Assembly: GCF_005503145.1 (NCBI RefSeq)
Contig: NZ_SCNV01000007.1
Location: forward strand, 62,001 to 126,000
Direction: 5' to 3'
DNA from: Burkholderia sp. 4M9327F10
GTDB lineage: Bacteria > Pseudomonadota > Gammaproteobacteria > Burkholderiales > Burkholderiaceae
DNA length: 64,000 nucleotides
A model generated the notes under the pieces. That model was not told the origin of the DNA. It ran no database searches and saw nothing but the letters and a program-made list of their open reading frames with translations. This document shows, in pieces, positions 9,233 through 18,510 of the stretch (position 1 is its first letter; each line of letters opens with the position of its first letter). Both the position numbers and the translations under genes were made by a program.

Positions 9233-9667
9233 TCAATCGCGCGAGGCGCGCTGCTCGATGCGCTGCAGGTAAGCGTCCGTGTCGGGCGGGGTGCCGGTGC
9301 GCTGAGCTTCCCACAGGGTTTCGCCGAGGCAATCCATGATGGCGTGCTGGGCGTCGTGAGTGGAGCCCAGGCGCGCGGCGAGCCGTTCATGGGCTGCGCG
9401 GATGCCCGGCGGCTGGTCGATCGACAGTTGTTCGCTGATGGCCAGATGCATCGACAGATGCAGGAACGGGTTGGTCTGGCCGCGCTCGGGCGAGTAATCC
9501 TGGGCGGAAGCGGCCTCGCCGTCCTGCAGCTCGGCATGGTATTCGGGGTGTTCGACGATCCAGTCGGCGGCGATTGCCTCGAGCGGCGTCAGGATCGCGC
9601 CTTCGCGCTGCTTGCGCCAGGTCTCGGTGAAAAAGCTTCGGACTTCGTCGCGGCTAGGATTGAACAT
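9233..9667 (-). CDS. DUF1841 family protein
   Basis: A 144-residue soluble protein of DUF1841, a small family of beta- and gammaproteobacteria with no known function. The N-terminus MFNPSRDEVRSFFTETWRK and the motif NPFLHLSMHLAISEQLSIDQPPGI match the family pattern as I recall it. The start was set at this Met; the frame runs 38 codons further upstream without a family-like sequence. It lies downstream of nth on the same strand, 145 bases away. Confidence 0.85.
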   Translation of the reverse strand: MFNPSRDEVRSFFTETWRKQREGAILTPLEAIAADWIVEHPEYHAELQDGEAASAQDYSPERGQTNPFLHLSMHLAISEQLSIDQPPGIRAAHERLAARLGSTHDAQHAIMDCLGETLWEAQRTGTPPDTDAYLQRIEQRASRD

Positions 9668-9812
9668 CGTGGGCTGAAAGCGGTAGTGAGGGGTGCGCGC
9701 ATGGCGGGCAAAGCCGCTGCGCTTTTTGGGGCAAGCATTCATTTTACGCCGCGGGCCGGTGCGGCGCTGGCAGGTGAGCACGCCCGCGCGGCGCGCCGCC
9801 GTGCCGTGCCTT

Positions 9813-10457
9813 TCACAGCTCAGGCGGCGGCGTCTTCGGCCTGAACTCGCAGAGCGGTTCGATCACGCAATGCCAGCATTCCGGGCGGCGGGCCTTGCAG
9901 ACGTAACGGCCGTGCAGGATCAGCCAGTGGTGCGCGTCCTGCCTGAACTCGGCTGGCGTGAATTTCTCCAGCGCGGCTTCGACCGTGCGCACATCTTTGC
10001 CGGGCGCGAGCCCGGTACGATTGGCAACCCGAAAGATGTGCGTGTCGACAGCAATGGTCGGCTGACCGAAGGCCGTGTTCAGGATCACGTTGGCGGTCTT
10101 GCGGCCGACCCCAGGCAGGCTTTCGAGCGCTTCGCGATCGGCCGGCACTTCTCCGCCGTACTGCTCGAGCAGGATCTGGCAGGTCGCGATGACGTTCTTC
10201 GCCTTGGTGCGATACAGGCCGATAGTCTTGATGTACTCCGTCACGCCGGCCTCGCCGAGTTCGGCGATCTGCTGCGGCGTGTTCGCGACCGGGAACATCT
10301 TGCGCATGGCCTTGTTGACCGACACGTCGGTGGCCTGCGCCGACAACATCACCGCAATCAGCAGTTCAAACGGCGTGGTGTATTCGAGTTCGGTGGTCGG
10401 ATGCGGGTTGAGGCTCTGGAGCGTCTCGTAGATGGCGCGGCGTTTGTTCGCGTTCAT
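9813..10457 (-). CDS. nth: Endonuclease III (DNA glycosylase/AP lyase)
   Basis: Endonuclease III removes oxidised pyrimidines from DNA in base excision repair. The 214-residue protein keeps the helix-hairpin-helix LPGVGRK with Lys120, the catalytic Asp138 in VDTHIFR, and the [4Fe-4S] cysteines 187, 194, 197 and 203 (C-x6-C-x2-C-x5-C), all at the same numbers as in the E. coli enzyme. It starts 15 bases after the rsxB-like stop codon, so the two Fe-S protein genes probably form one transcript. Confidence 0.98.
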   Translation of the reverse strand: MNANKRRAIYETLQSLNPHPTTELEYTTPFELLIAVMLSAQATDVSVNKAMRKMFPVANTPQQIAELGEAGVTEYIKTIGLYRTKAKNVIATCQILLEQYGGEVPADREALESLPGVGRKTANVILNTAFGQPTIAVDTHIFRVANRTGLAPGKDVRTVEAALEKFTPAEFRQDAHHWLILHGRYVCKARRPECWHCVIEPLCEFRPKTPPPEL

Positions 10458-10472
10458 ACCAGGGCAGGGCGG

Positions 10473-11330
10473 TCAGGGTTTGGGTGTATGGGGCGTGGTC
10501 GCCGGGGAGTCGCCTTCAGCCCCGCCTTCGATGCCCAGGCGCCGGCGGCGCGCTTCGGCGGCGTCGATCTGGGCCTGCACGTCGGCGCTCACGCGCTCGG
10601 TGTTTTGCGGTCCCGCACCTTTGGCAGCCAGTTCTTCCTTCTTCTTGCGCGCGCGCTCCAGCGCAGCCTGGATAATGGCGCGCTTCTTCGCTTCGGGGTC
10701 GTCGACGGGTGCCGTAGCCGCCGCCGCATTGTGCGGGACCGCAGCGGTTGGTGCCGCGGGCGCCTGAGTGCCGGCGTGGCCCGCCGTGCGGCGCGCGGCA
10801 GCGCGCGCCTCGGCGGCATCGCGTTCGCGCGTGAGCCGCGCTTCGCGGCGGTCGTGATGCTCGCGGGCGGCCTGCGCCTCGTCCGCGCTCCAGGCGTCCC
10901 AGCCGGTCGCCACGCCGGTGACCGGCAACATGGTGATGCAGTCGACCGGGCAGGGGGCGACGCACAGGTCGCAGCCGGTGCACAGCGCCTCGATGACCGT
11001 GTGCATCTGCTTCGGTCCGCCAAGGATCGCATCTACCGGACAGGCCTGCATGCATAGCGTGCAGCCGATGCACAGGTTCTCGTCGATCACCGCCAGCGGC
11101 CGGGGCCGTTCGACGCCATTGGCGGGATTGAGCGCGATCACCGGCTTGCCGAGCAGGGCGGCGAGCCGCGCCACGCCTTCGGCGCCGCCTGGCGGACACT
11201 GGTTGTAGTTCGCTGTGCCAACGGCCACAGCTTCCGCGTACGGCCGGCATGCTGCGTAGCCGCACTTCGTACATTGGGTCTGGGGAAGCAGATCTTCGAT
11301 GCGCTCTGCGAGGGTTCTGGAATCGGTCAC
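10473..11330 (-). CDS. rsxB: RnfB/RsxB-like iron-sulfur protein
   Basis: A soluble RnfB-type ferredoxin of about 285 residues. It has the N-terminal Fe-S (DUF4446-like) motif [16 protein letters not shown]...CPPGG, followed by two [4Fe-4S] motifs [16 protein letters not shown] and [16 protein letters not shown], and a long charged Ala/Arg-rich tail. No membrane helix and no rnfA/C/D/G/E genes are nearby, so it is an orphan electron carrier. The start is uncertain: the GTG used begins [17 protein letters not shown]; an open frame continues upstream to 11483. It is directly upstream of nth, an Fe-S enzyme. Confidence 0.85.
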   Translation of the reverse strand: MTDSRTLAERIEDLLPQTQCTKCGYAACRPYAEAVAVGTANYNQCPPGGAEGVARLAALLGKPVIALNPANGVERPRPLAVIDENLCIGCTLCMQACPVDAILGGPKQMHTVIEALCTGCDLCVAPCPVDCITMLPVTGVATGWDAWSADEAQAAREHHDRREARLTRERDAAEARAAARRTAGHAGTQAPAAPTAAVPHNAAAATAPVDDPEAKKRAIIQAALERARKKKEELAAKGAGPQNTERVSADVQAQIDAAEARRRRLGIEGGAEGDSPATTPHTPKP

Positions 11331-11605
11331 GGTCACAACGGTGAGGCTTGCCGGCGGGCCACTGCGGGCCCTTCGCGGCAAGCGGGAACGAGGCGGATTT
11401 GCTCGCTCCATCAGGCGTAGGGGAAGTGGCACATTATCGCCGATTTCCCCGATTGCGATTGTCAAACCATGTGCCATAATCAAAGCGCTTTTCCGAAAGA
11501 CCGCAGAAGGGTGTCCCCCAACCAGCCCGTTCCATGCTGTCGGTGCAAGGCCCGAGGAGAGGCCGGCGGCACGATCCGGATAACGCGGCTCACGATGATG
11601 CCACC

Positions 11606-12238
11606 ATGAATCAGCCGAAAATCAAAAGAGATCCTGAAGGCACCCGGCGCCGTATTCTGCTCGCGGCCGCTGAGGAGTTTGCAAATGGGGGGTTGTTCGG
11701 CGCACGCGTCGACCAGATTGCCCGCCGCGCAGAAACCAATGAACGCATGCTCTATTACTACTTTGGGAGCAAGGAGCAGCTTTTCACCGCCGTCCTCGAA
11801 CACGCTTTTGGCGCTTTGAACGAGGCAGAACGTACGCTTGAGCTGAACGGTATTGCGCCGGTCGAGGCCATTACGCGCCTCGCGCATTTCGTGTGGGACT
11901 ATTACCGCGATCACCCCGAGTTGCTGCGTCTGGTGAATAACGAGAATCTGCACGAGGCGCGGTATATGCAGAAGTCCACGCGCATTCGCGAAATGATCTC
12001 GCCCATTGTTGCGACGCTCGGAAGCATTCTCGAACGTGGCCAGCGCGCGGGCCTGTTTCGCACCAACGTCGATCCGCTGCGTTTTTACGTCACGCTCTCG
12101 GGTATGGGGTATTACATCGTCTCGAACCGTTTCACGCTGGAGGCCACGCTCGGCCGCGATTTCAGCACCCCTGCCGAGCGCAGTGAAGTCATTCAGATGA
12201 ACACGGAGTTGTTGCTCGCGTATCTGTTGAGGCGCTAG
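11606..12238 (+). CDS. TetR-family transcriptional regulator
   Basis: A 210-residue TetR-type repressor. The N-terminal helix-turn-helix covers about residues 15-60 ([43 protein letters not shown], shown here only as a span), followed by an all-helical ligand domain with a TetR_C6-like end ([21 protein letters not shown] region near 160-180). No adjacent operon identifies its target; it is divergent from rsxB-nth, so those genes or its own promoter are possible targets. An in-frame extension to 11534 lacks support. Confidence 0.9.
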   Translation: MNQPKIKRDPEGTRRRILLAAAEEFANGGLFGARVDQIARRAETNERMLYYYFGSKEQLFTAVLEHAFGALNEAERTLELNGIAPVEAITRLAHFVWDYYRDHPELLRLVNNENLHEARYMQKSTRIREMISPIVATLGSILERGQRAGLFRTNVDPLRFYVTLSGMGYYIVSNRFTLEATLGRDFSTPAERSEVIQMNTELLLAYLLRR

Positions 12239-12341
12239 GCGTCAGCACGGCAGGCAGGGTAAATACCAATCCTTTAGGCGTGCTATCGGCGTGCGGCTCT
12301 CCAATGAGCCGGCGCGCGTCCGGTTCGCAGACGGCGTAGCA

Positions 12342-12376
12342 AAAAGCGAAGGCCCCGCAAGGGGGCCTTCGCTTTT
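12342..12376 (+). terminator. Terminator after the TetR regulator
   Basis: A perfect 15-bp stem (AAAAGCGAAGGCCCC with its complement) around GCAAG, beginning about 100 bases after the tetR stop. It is followed by a short GCCGCTTTT/TTCTGC repeat. Confidence 0.8.
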
Positions 12377-12433
12377 GCCGTTTCTGCCGCTTTTGCCGCT
12401 TCTGCATTTGATGCGCGCGCAACTTTCACGAAA

Positions 12434-12456
12434 GCGGCCCGCTTCGCGCGGGCCGC
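12434..12456 (-). terminator. GC-rich hairpin after phaZ
   Basis: Nine-bp perfect stem (GCGGCCCGC) with a 5-base loop, 14 bases past the phaZ stop on the minus strand and followed there by TTTC. Likely a terminator, although the T tract is short. Confidence 0.55.
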
Positions 12457-12469
12457 AAGACAAAGCCGC

Positions 12470-13747
12470 TCAGGCTTCGACTTTTTCCTTCGCGACCTTG
12501 GGCGCCTTGTTGTGCGCAAGGATGAAGTCACGCAGTTGCGGATAGATGATGGTGCGCCAGCGGCGGCCCGAGAAGATGCCGTAGTGGCCGCACTTTTCCG
12601 CTGTGAAATGCTGCTTGTGCTCCGGCGGAATGCCGCTGCACAGATCCTGCGCGGCGCGCGTCTGACCGTCGCCGGAAATGTCGTCGAGCTCGCCTTCGAT
12701 CGTGAAGAGGGCGGTCTTCTTGATGTCCTGCGGCCGCACGCGTTCGCCCGCCACATCCCAGGTGCCTTCGGCCAGGCGGAATTCCTGGAACACGACGCGG
12801 ATCGTGTCGAGGTAATAGTCGGCGTCCATGTCGAGCACGGCGTTGTACTCGTCGTAGAAGCGGCGGTGCGCTTCGGCGTCGTCCTCGTCGCCGCGCAGCA
12901 GGCTCTGGTAATAGTCCCAGTGCGAGGCCGCGTGGCGCTCCGGATTCATGGCCACGAAACCGGTGTGCTGCAGGAAGCCCGGATAGACCTTGCGGCCCAC
13001 GCCCGGATAGTTCGGCGGTACCGTGTAGATCACGTTGTTGTCGAACCATTCGAACGAGTGCTGCGTGGCGAGCGAATTCACCGAAGTCGGGCTCTTGCGA
13101 GCGTCGATCGGGCCACCCATCATCGTCATCGTGCGCGGGGTTTCCTCGCCGCGGCTCGCCATCAGCGAGATGGCCGCCAGCACCGGCACCGTCGGCTGGC
13201 ACACGGAGATCACGTGCAGATCTTTCGCGCCAATGTGACGGATGAATTCCTGGATGTAAGCAACGTAATCATCGAGGTGGAAGCGGCCTTCCTCGAGCGG
13301 CACCATGCGCGCGTCGATCCAGTCGGTGATGTACACCTTGTGGTCTTGCAGCAACGTGCGCACCGTGTCGCGCAGCAGCGTGGCGTGATGGCCCGAGAGC
13401 GGCGCGCACACCAGCACGACCGGCTCGTCTTTCAGTTGGCTGACAGCGCCGCTGTCGTCAGCGAAACGCTTGAAGCGCAACAGACGGCAGAACGGTTTCT
13501 CGATGATCGTCTGTTCGATGATCGGGATGTTGTGACCATCCTTAACAATCTGGTGCAGGTTGAATTCGGGCTTCTCGTAGTCCTTGCCGAGCCGGTAGAG
13601 CAATTCGTAACCGGCGGAAAGACGCGTGGCGCCCGGAACATAGGCAAAAGGGCTGGCCGGATTCGCGAAGGATTTCGACGCGGCCTGAGCCCAGGCGGTC
13701 AGCGGGCTCAACAGCGCCCGCTGGAATTCGTGCAGTTGATAGAGCAT
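12470..13747 (-). CDS. phaZ: Intracellular polyhydroxybutyrate depolymerase
   Basis: Intracellular PHB depolymerase (425 aa) mobilises carbon from polyhydroxyalkanoate granules. It has the PhaZ1-type start MLYQLHEFQRALLSPLTAWA and the catalytic nucleophile Cys183 in SVCQPTVPVL, the same number as in Cupriavidus necator PhaZ1, with a downstream Asp (GELDDISG) and His (KCGHYGIFSG) completing the triad. It has no signal peptide. The gene is monocistronic between hairpins, with a candidate promoter 120 bases upstream. It implies that the organism stores PHB. Confidence 0.95.
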   Translation of the reverse strand: MLYQLHEFQRALLSPLTAWAQAASKSFANPASPFAYVPGATRLSAGYELLYRLGKDYEKPEFNLHQIVKDGHNIPIIEQTIIEKPFCRLLRFKRFADDSGAVSQLKDEPVVLVCAPLSGHHATLLRDTVRTLLQDHKVYITDWIDARMVPLEEGRFHLDDYVAYIQEFIRHIGAKDLHVISVCQPTVPVLAAISLMASRGEETPRTMTMMGGPIDARKSPTSVNSLATQHSFEWFDNNVIYTVPPNYPGVGRKVYPGFLQHTGFVAMNPERHAASHWDYYQSLLRGDEDDAEAHRRFYDEYNAVLDMDADYYLDTIRVVFQEFRLAEGTWDVAGERVRPQDIKKTALFTIEGELDDISGDGQTRAAQDLCSGIPPEHKQHFTAEKCGHYGIFSGRRWRTIIYPQLRDFILAHNKAPKVAKEKVEA

Positions 13748-13865
13748 GGGTGCTCCGGTGTTGGGGCGATTCGCATGGGGCTTCGCAAACACGCGTATCG
13801 CGTTGCGGCGGGCCGTATTGGTTGTGATGGCGGGTGATTATCGTATCGGCCAACAGTGTCGTTTG

Positions 13866-13894
13866 ATGATATCGGACAACTTGAAATTGTGCAA
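13866..13894 (-). promoter_or_regulatory. Candidate sigma-70 promoter for phaZ
   Basis: On the minus strand TTGCAC (13894-13889), a 17-base spacer and TATCAT (13871-13866) form a reasonable sigma-70 promoter in an AT-rich patch. It would give a leader of about 110 bases before the phaZ start. Confidence 0.4.
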
Positions 13895-13999
13895 CGCAGC
13901 AACTGTTAACTTGTTTGCACGCAAAATGTCATGGAATCATGGTACTGGCGATGTTGCTATGCCGCTATCCGGGGTTGCCGCAGGGTCAAGTTTGGCCGC

Positions 14000-15889
14000 C
14001 TACCTGCCGTTATGAGCCGGCGCGGTCTGCGCCGACGCGTTCTGGGCTGCACCGTTGTGCGACGGCTGCCCGGTCGCCCTGGCCATTTCCTGCTCATGCT
14101 TCATCAGGTTCAGACCGGTGTGCACAAGGGCCACATGAGAAAACGCCTGCGGGAAATTGCCGACCAGGCGTTTCTGCGCGGGGTCGTACTCTTCGGCCAG
14201 CAGGCCGACGTCGTTGGCGAGCGCGAGGAGCCGCTCGTACATTGCCTCCGCTTCGGCCACGCGGCCCTGCATCGCCAGGTTGTCGACCATCCAGAAGCTG
14301 CATGCAAGGAAGGTACCTTCGCCGGGCGGCAGGCCGTCGTTGAATTCCGTGGTGCGATAGCGCATCACGAAGCCGTCGCGCATCAGATACTTTTCGGTGG
14401 CGGCGACCGTGCCGATCACCCGCGGGTCCGACGGCGGCAGGAAGCCGACCTGCGCCAGCAGCAAAACACTCGCGTCGAGCTCGTCGCCGCCGTAGACCTG
14501 GGTAAAGGCATTGAGCGCGGGGTTCCAGCTCTTCTCGCACACCTGCGCGTGAATCTCCTCACGAATCTCGCGCCAGTGCTCGAGCGGGCCGGGCAGGTTG
14601 AACTTTTCAGCGGACCTGATCGCGCGGTCGAAGGCGACCCATGCCATCACCTTCGAGAAGGTGAAATGCTGGCGGCCGCCGCGCGTTTCCCAAATACCTT
14701 CGTCGGGCTGCTGCCAGATGGTTTCCAGATGCTCGAGCATCTCGCACTGCACGTTCCACGCCGTGTCGTCTGCCTGCAGACCGCCCACCCGCGCGAGATG
14801 CAGTGCGTTCATGACTTCACCGTAGACATCGAGCTGCAACTGGCCGGCCGCGTTGTTGCCGATGCGCACCGGTTTTGCGCCCTGGTAGCCCGGCAGCCAT
14901 TCGACTTCGAACTCCGGCAGGCGCCGCTCGCCGGCAATTCCATACATGATCTGCAACTGCTCCGGTGCTCCCGCCATGACGCGCGCGAGCCAGCTTCGCC
15001 ACGCGCGCGCTTCGTCGAAGTAGCCGCCGCGCATCATCGCCAGCAGCGTGATGGTGGCGTCGCGCAGCCAGCAGTAGCGGTAATCCCAGTTGCGTGTGCC
15101 GCCTAGCTGTTCGGGCAGCGATGTGGTGGGGGCGGCGACGATGCCGCCGGTCGGCTCGTAGGCGAGCGCCTTCAATGTGATGAGCGAGCGGCGGATCGGC
15201 TCGGCGTATTTGCCTTCGACCGTGCCGCGTGCCGACCACTCGAGCCAGTGATTCTCGGTGCGGGCGAGCGCGGTGTGTGGATCGCGAGCCGGGGGGATGC
15301 GCAGATGCGACGGCGAGTACGCGAGTGAGAACGGCACCCGCTCGCCCGGCGACACGGTGAATTCAGCGACGGTGTGCATGTTCTCGCCGCGCAGTTCGAC
15401 CGGGGTGCGCAGCACGGCGGTATCCGGACCGACAATCGCCTTGATGCCGCTGTCGTCCTTCAGACGGCTGACCCACGGAATCGAAAAACCGTAGTCGAAG
15501 CGCAGCACCAGTTCCATCTTCATGCGCACTGTGCCGCGCCGGCCCACCACGATCCGCACCAGTTCCGACCAGCCGTTGCCGGGCGGCATGAAGTCGATCA
15601 CCGTCACGGCGCCTTCGGCAGTTTCGATATCGGTTTCGAGTATCAGCGTTTCGCCGCGATAGCGGCGGGTAATCTTCGCCGGCGCAGCGGCACCGGTGGA
15701 GTCGGCAGAGTCGCCGGAAGCCGGGGCGATCAGCCAGCGCCCGTTCTGTTCGGTGCCGAGCAGCGCGGCGAAACAGGCGCCCGAGTCGAAACGCGGCCAG
15801 CAGAGCCAGTCGACGGAGCCGTCACGGGAGATCAGAGCGGCGGTGTGGCCGTCGCCGACGAGGGCATAGTCTTCGATGAGTGCGGGCAT
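14000..15889 (-). CDS. Glycoside hydrolase family 15 protein (glucoamylase/trehalase-like)
   Basis: A 629-residue cytosolic GH15 protein. The N-terminal beta-sandwich begins MPALIEDYALVGDGHTAALISRDGS and contains DWLCWPRFDS; the catalytic (alpha/alpha)6 barrel carries NWDYRYCWLRDA, GIWETRGG, MAWVAFDRAI and GEGTFLACSFWMVD. Family members cleave alpha-glucosidic bonds in short oligosaccharides or trehalose; substrate is not decidable here. The start with the typical IEDY sequence was chosen; 49 further in-frame codons upstream look non-coding. The tail is rich in Ala, Gln, Asn and His. Confidence 0.9.
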   Translation of the reverse strand: MPALIEDYALVGDGHTAALISRDGSVDWLCWPRFDSGACFAALLGTEQNGRWLIAPASGDSADSTGAAAPAKITRRYRGETLILETDIETAEGAVTVIDFMPPGNGWSELVRIVVGRRGTVRMKMELVLRFDYGFSIPWVSRLKDDSGIKAIVGPDTAVLRTPVELRGENMHTVAEFTVSPGERVPFSLAYSPSHLRIPPARDPHTALARTENHWLEWSARGTVEGKYAEPIRRSLITLKALAYEPTGGIVAAPTTSLPEQLGGTRNWDYRYCWLRDATITLLAMMRGGYFDEARAWRSWLARVMAGAPEQLQIMYGIAGERRLPEFEVEWLPGYQGAKPVRIGNNAAGQLQLDVYGEVMNALHLARVGGLQADDTAWNVQCEMLEHLETIWQQPDEGIWETRGGRQHFTFSKVMAWVAFDRAIRSAEKFNLPGPLEHWREIREEIHAQVCEKSWNPALNAFTQVYGGDELDASVLLLAQVGFLPPSDPRVIGTVAATEKYLMRDGFVMRYRTTEFNDGLPPGEGTFLACSFWMVDNLAMQGRVAEAEAMYERLLALANDVGLLAEEYDPAQKRLVGNFPQAFSHVALVHTGLNLMKHEQEMARATGQPSHNGAAQNASAQTAPAHNGR

Positions 15890-16177
15890 AGATGACTGAT
15901 TGAGCTGTGTGGACGGGGAGTGGGCAAATAAGCGGGCAAACAAGTGATCGAATAAGCAAGGCGTGTAAAGCGTACGCCAGGAACTCACTGGGATGTTGTT
16001 ATTACCGGACCGGTGCGATGCATTTTGGTTCAGCATCCCGCATGGACAAAGTGGCCTTGGTATTTTGAGATAACGCTGTCTACAATCGGATTTCGAGTAG
16101 ATGGGCGAGGGTCGGGCGGCAGGTGTGGGGACGCCGGTCCATCGCGCACGTCAATACTGTTTTCGAGGATGAAAGCC

Positions 16178-16423
16178 ATGCTGAACCCGTCGAAATCCGA
16201 TTGCATCACCATTCTCTCAGCGGCCAGCGAACTGGCCGACGATTCGATGCTGGCGCTCGATGCCAGCAGTCTGGGCCTCTCCCGCAACGGGATGCGGACC
16301 GCCGCCTTCTTCCTGATCGAACGGGCCTGCTTCAAGCGCGTCCGCGAGGGTGACGGCCATTATGCCGTCGGCAGCCTGTCCCTGCAGGGGCGGCTGAGGC
16401 TTGAACAGCTCGCCAACGGGTAA
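16178..16423 (+). CDS. Small hypothetical protein (81 aa)
   Basis: I do not recognise this family. The sequence starts MLNPSKSDCITILSAASELADDSM, is helical and soluble in character, and ends with a possible winged-helix-like YAVGSLSLQGRLRLEQL. The start chosen lies nine bases after a GAGG site; the ATG three codons earlier overlaps that site. It is divergent from the GH15 gene. Codon use is like its neighbours, which supports real coding. Confidence 0.65.
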   Translation: MLNPSKSDCITILSAASELADDSMLALDASSLGLSRNGMRTAAFFLIERACFKRVREGDGHYAVGSLSLQGRLRLEQLANG

Positions 16424-16696
16424 GCCCCCGGCCCAGTGCCGGGCAACCTCTGAGCAAGCCGCGCAGCGGAAGCCACGCAGGTCATTCACACGGTTAAGCC
16501 ATGTGTTGGACCTGGGGCTGAGTTCGGCCCGGCTTTCTGCGCTGCAAGCCACATGCCGCATGCTGCGCACCTCATGCCTCATGCCTCATGTCTCCTGGGA
16601 GCAGCGTGCGGTCGAGGCATGCCCATCTGGCTGGGCGTAGTCCCTGCGCACAGTTCGCATTCCATGTCGGGTTTCCCGAACGGCGGTGGTCAAGAT

Positions 16697-16849
16697 TCAG
16701 AAATGGGACGCCCCCACGCCGAAAATCCCAATGATTCCGATGATGATCAGATAGAGCGCGACGATGTAGTTCAAGAGACGCGGCGTCACGAGGATGAGAA
16801 TACCGGCGATCAGGGAAACGACTGGGCCCAGACTGAATGTGACGTTCAT
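16697..16849 (-). CDS. DUF3096-type small membrane protein (50 aa)
   Basis: A very short gene with a CGGAG ribosome site seven bases before ATG. It encodes two adjoining hydrophobic helices: FSLGPVVSLIAGILILVTPR and LLNYIVALYLIIIGIIGIFG. This matches the pattern I recall for DUF3096, small inner-membrane proteins of unknown function. It stands alone; about 270 bases between it and the preceding 81-aa gene hold only short CATGCC repeats and a weak hairpin. Confidence 0.8.
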   Translation of the reverse strand: MNVTFSLGPVVSLIAGILILVTPRLLNYIVALYLIIIGIIGIFGVGASHF

Positions 16850-17059
16850 GAAAACTCCGAGTGGTGAGACGGGTGCAGGAAGGGATTCAGGCGGGCCGTA
16901 TGCTGCGCGGTCCGCCTCAACGCTTTGCTTCTATCTTCTATACTTGCGGCGGTAACCAAGAGGGTTTCAGCCCCTGGGGTTCCCAGGCGGATGTCCTCGA
17001 GCGCCTGGCAGACCAGCGACATCAACAAAACCGAATAACCCGATGTTCAGGAGGTTGAC

Positions 17060-18349
17060 ATGCATCGTAGTGACCGAGCCGCCGTTCGTGCCGCGCGCCA
17101 GTCTTCACTTCAGCCCGCCAGCAAAACCGCGAGGATAGGGTCCGCGCGGCCTGCGTGGTCCGCCCGTTCGATAATAAAAGGTTTCGTGCTTATGGTCTCG
17201 ATTGCCGCTTCACATGCGTTTGCCCAGGACGCCGGTCCGGCGCCGGCCGACGGTGTCTACGACATGCTTGTCGGCACCTATACGGGCGGCAAGAGCGAAG
17301 GCATCTACGTCTACCGCTTCGATACGAAGACCGGCGAGGCCACGCCCGTGTCGGTGGCGAAGACGGTCAACCCGTCGTATCTGGTGGTGAGCAGCGACCG
17401 CCGTCATGTGTATGCCGTCAACGAACTGCCTGGCGACAATGGTCCTGCTTCGCAACGCGGCGGCATCAGCGCGTTCGGCTTCGATCCGGCGAGCGGCCAG
17501 TTGACGTTTCTCAACCACGTATCGTCGGAAGGCAACGACCCGTGCTATCTGAAGATCTCGCCGGACGGCAAGTATCTGCTGACGGCGAACTACTCGGTGG
17601 CGGCCGATCCGGGCGGCAGCTTCGCGGTATTCCCGCTGCAGGCAGACGGCCAGGTGGGGCAGGCGGTGCTGACCGTGCATCATGACGGCAGTGGCCCGGT
17701 GAAGGGGCGCCAGGACAACGCGCATGTGCACTCGACGGTGTTTTCGCCGGACGGCCAATACCTGTTCGCCCAGGACCTCGGCGCGGACAAGTTGTATTCA
17801 TACCGCTATACGCCCGATGGCAGCCGCGGCCTGTTCGGTCCTACCGAGTGGCGCTATACCGATGTGAAAGCCGGCAGCGGCCCGCGTCATCTGGTGTTCG
17901 GCCCCGACGGCAAATACGCGTATCTGACGAGCGAACTGGCGGCTACGGTCAGCACGTTCCGCTATAACGACGGCCGGCTCACGCTGTTGCAGGTGTCACC
18001 GCTTACCGAGCCGGGCTTCAAGGGGCAGGTGGGGGCAGCGGCGATCCATCTGTCGCCGGATGGGCGATTCCTCTACGCAAGCAACCGCGGCGACGCGAAC
18101 CAGATTGTGATCTTCGCGGTTGATCCGGCCAATGGCCATCTTAAGCTGGTGGGCCGGCAATCGAGCCTTGGCAAGTCGCCGCGCGAATTCGCCATCGATC
18201 CGACGGGGAACTGGCTGATCGTCGGCAATCAGAACAGCGACACCGTCTATGTGTTCAGGCGCGATCAGCAGACCGGCTTGCTCGAAGCGAATCCGAAGCG
18301 GATCGATATCGGCTCGCCGGTGGACTTCAAGCTGGTGTCGCCGTCGTAA
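17060..18349 (+). CDS. Periplasmic lactonase, seven-bladed beta-propeller (Pgl-like)
   Basis: A 429-residue member of the lactonase (YbhE/6-phosphogluconolactonase-like) propeller family. A long basic N-region precedes a hydrophobic signal (about 38-50) with likely cleavage after SHAFA (residue 55), so export is predicted, unlike cytosolic Pgl. Repeated blade motifs SPDGKYLLTANY, SPDGQYLFAQDLG, GPDGKYAYLTSE and SPDGRFLYASNRG are clear. An AGGAGG site five bases before the ATG supports the long N-terminus. The substrate may be a sugar lactone but could be something else. Confidence 0.88.
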   Translation: MHRSDRAAVRAARQSSLQPASKTARIGSARPAWSARSIIKGFVLMVSIAASHAFAQDAGPAPADGVYDMLVGTYTGGKSEGIYVYRFDTKTGEATPVSVAKTVNPSYLVVSSDRRHVYAVNELPGDNGPASQRGGISAFGFDPASGQLTFLNHVSSEGNDPCYLKISPDGKYLLTANYSVAADPGGSFAVFPLQADGQVGQAVLTVHHDGSGPVKGRQDNAHVHSTVFSPDGQYLFAQDLGADKLYSYRYTPDGSRGLFGPTEWRYTDVKAGSGPRHLVFGPDGKYAYLTSELAATVSTFRYNDGRLTLLQVSPLTEPGFKGQVGAAAIHLSPDGRFLYASNRGDANQIVIFAVDPANGHLKLVGRQSSLGKSPREFAIDPTGNWLIVGNQNSDTVYVFRRDQQTGLLEANPKRIDIGSPVDFKLVSPS

Positions 18350-18449
18350 CAGCGGGGGCATCACGCAGCGGCATCCGGCTGCGCGATGCCGTGGCGTAAG
18401 ACGTGCATAGAGCAAGGCGCGGCCGGACGCGCCCGAAGCGCCACAAGCA

Positions 18450-18489
18450 AAACGGGCCTCGGAAGCATGCATGCTTCCGAGGCCCGTTT
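18450..18489. terminator. Perfect 40-bp palindrome, bidirectional terminator
   Basis: Positions 18450-18469 are exactly the reverse complement of 18470-18489, beginning AAACGGGCCTC and ending GAGGCCCGTTT, with no spacer. It lies between the convergent lactonase and ftsK genes, with A/T runs at both ends, and should terminate both. Confidence 0.8.
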
Positions 18490-18510
18490 CATTGAAGCGG
18501 TGGCCGCCGC

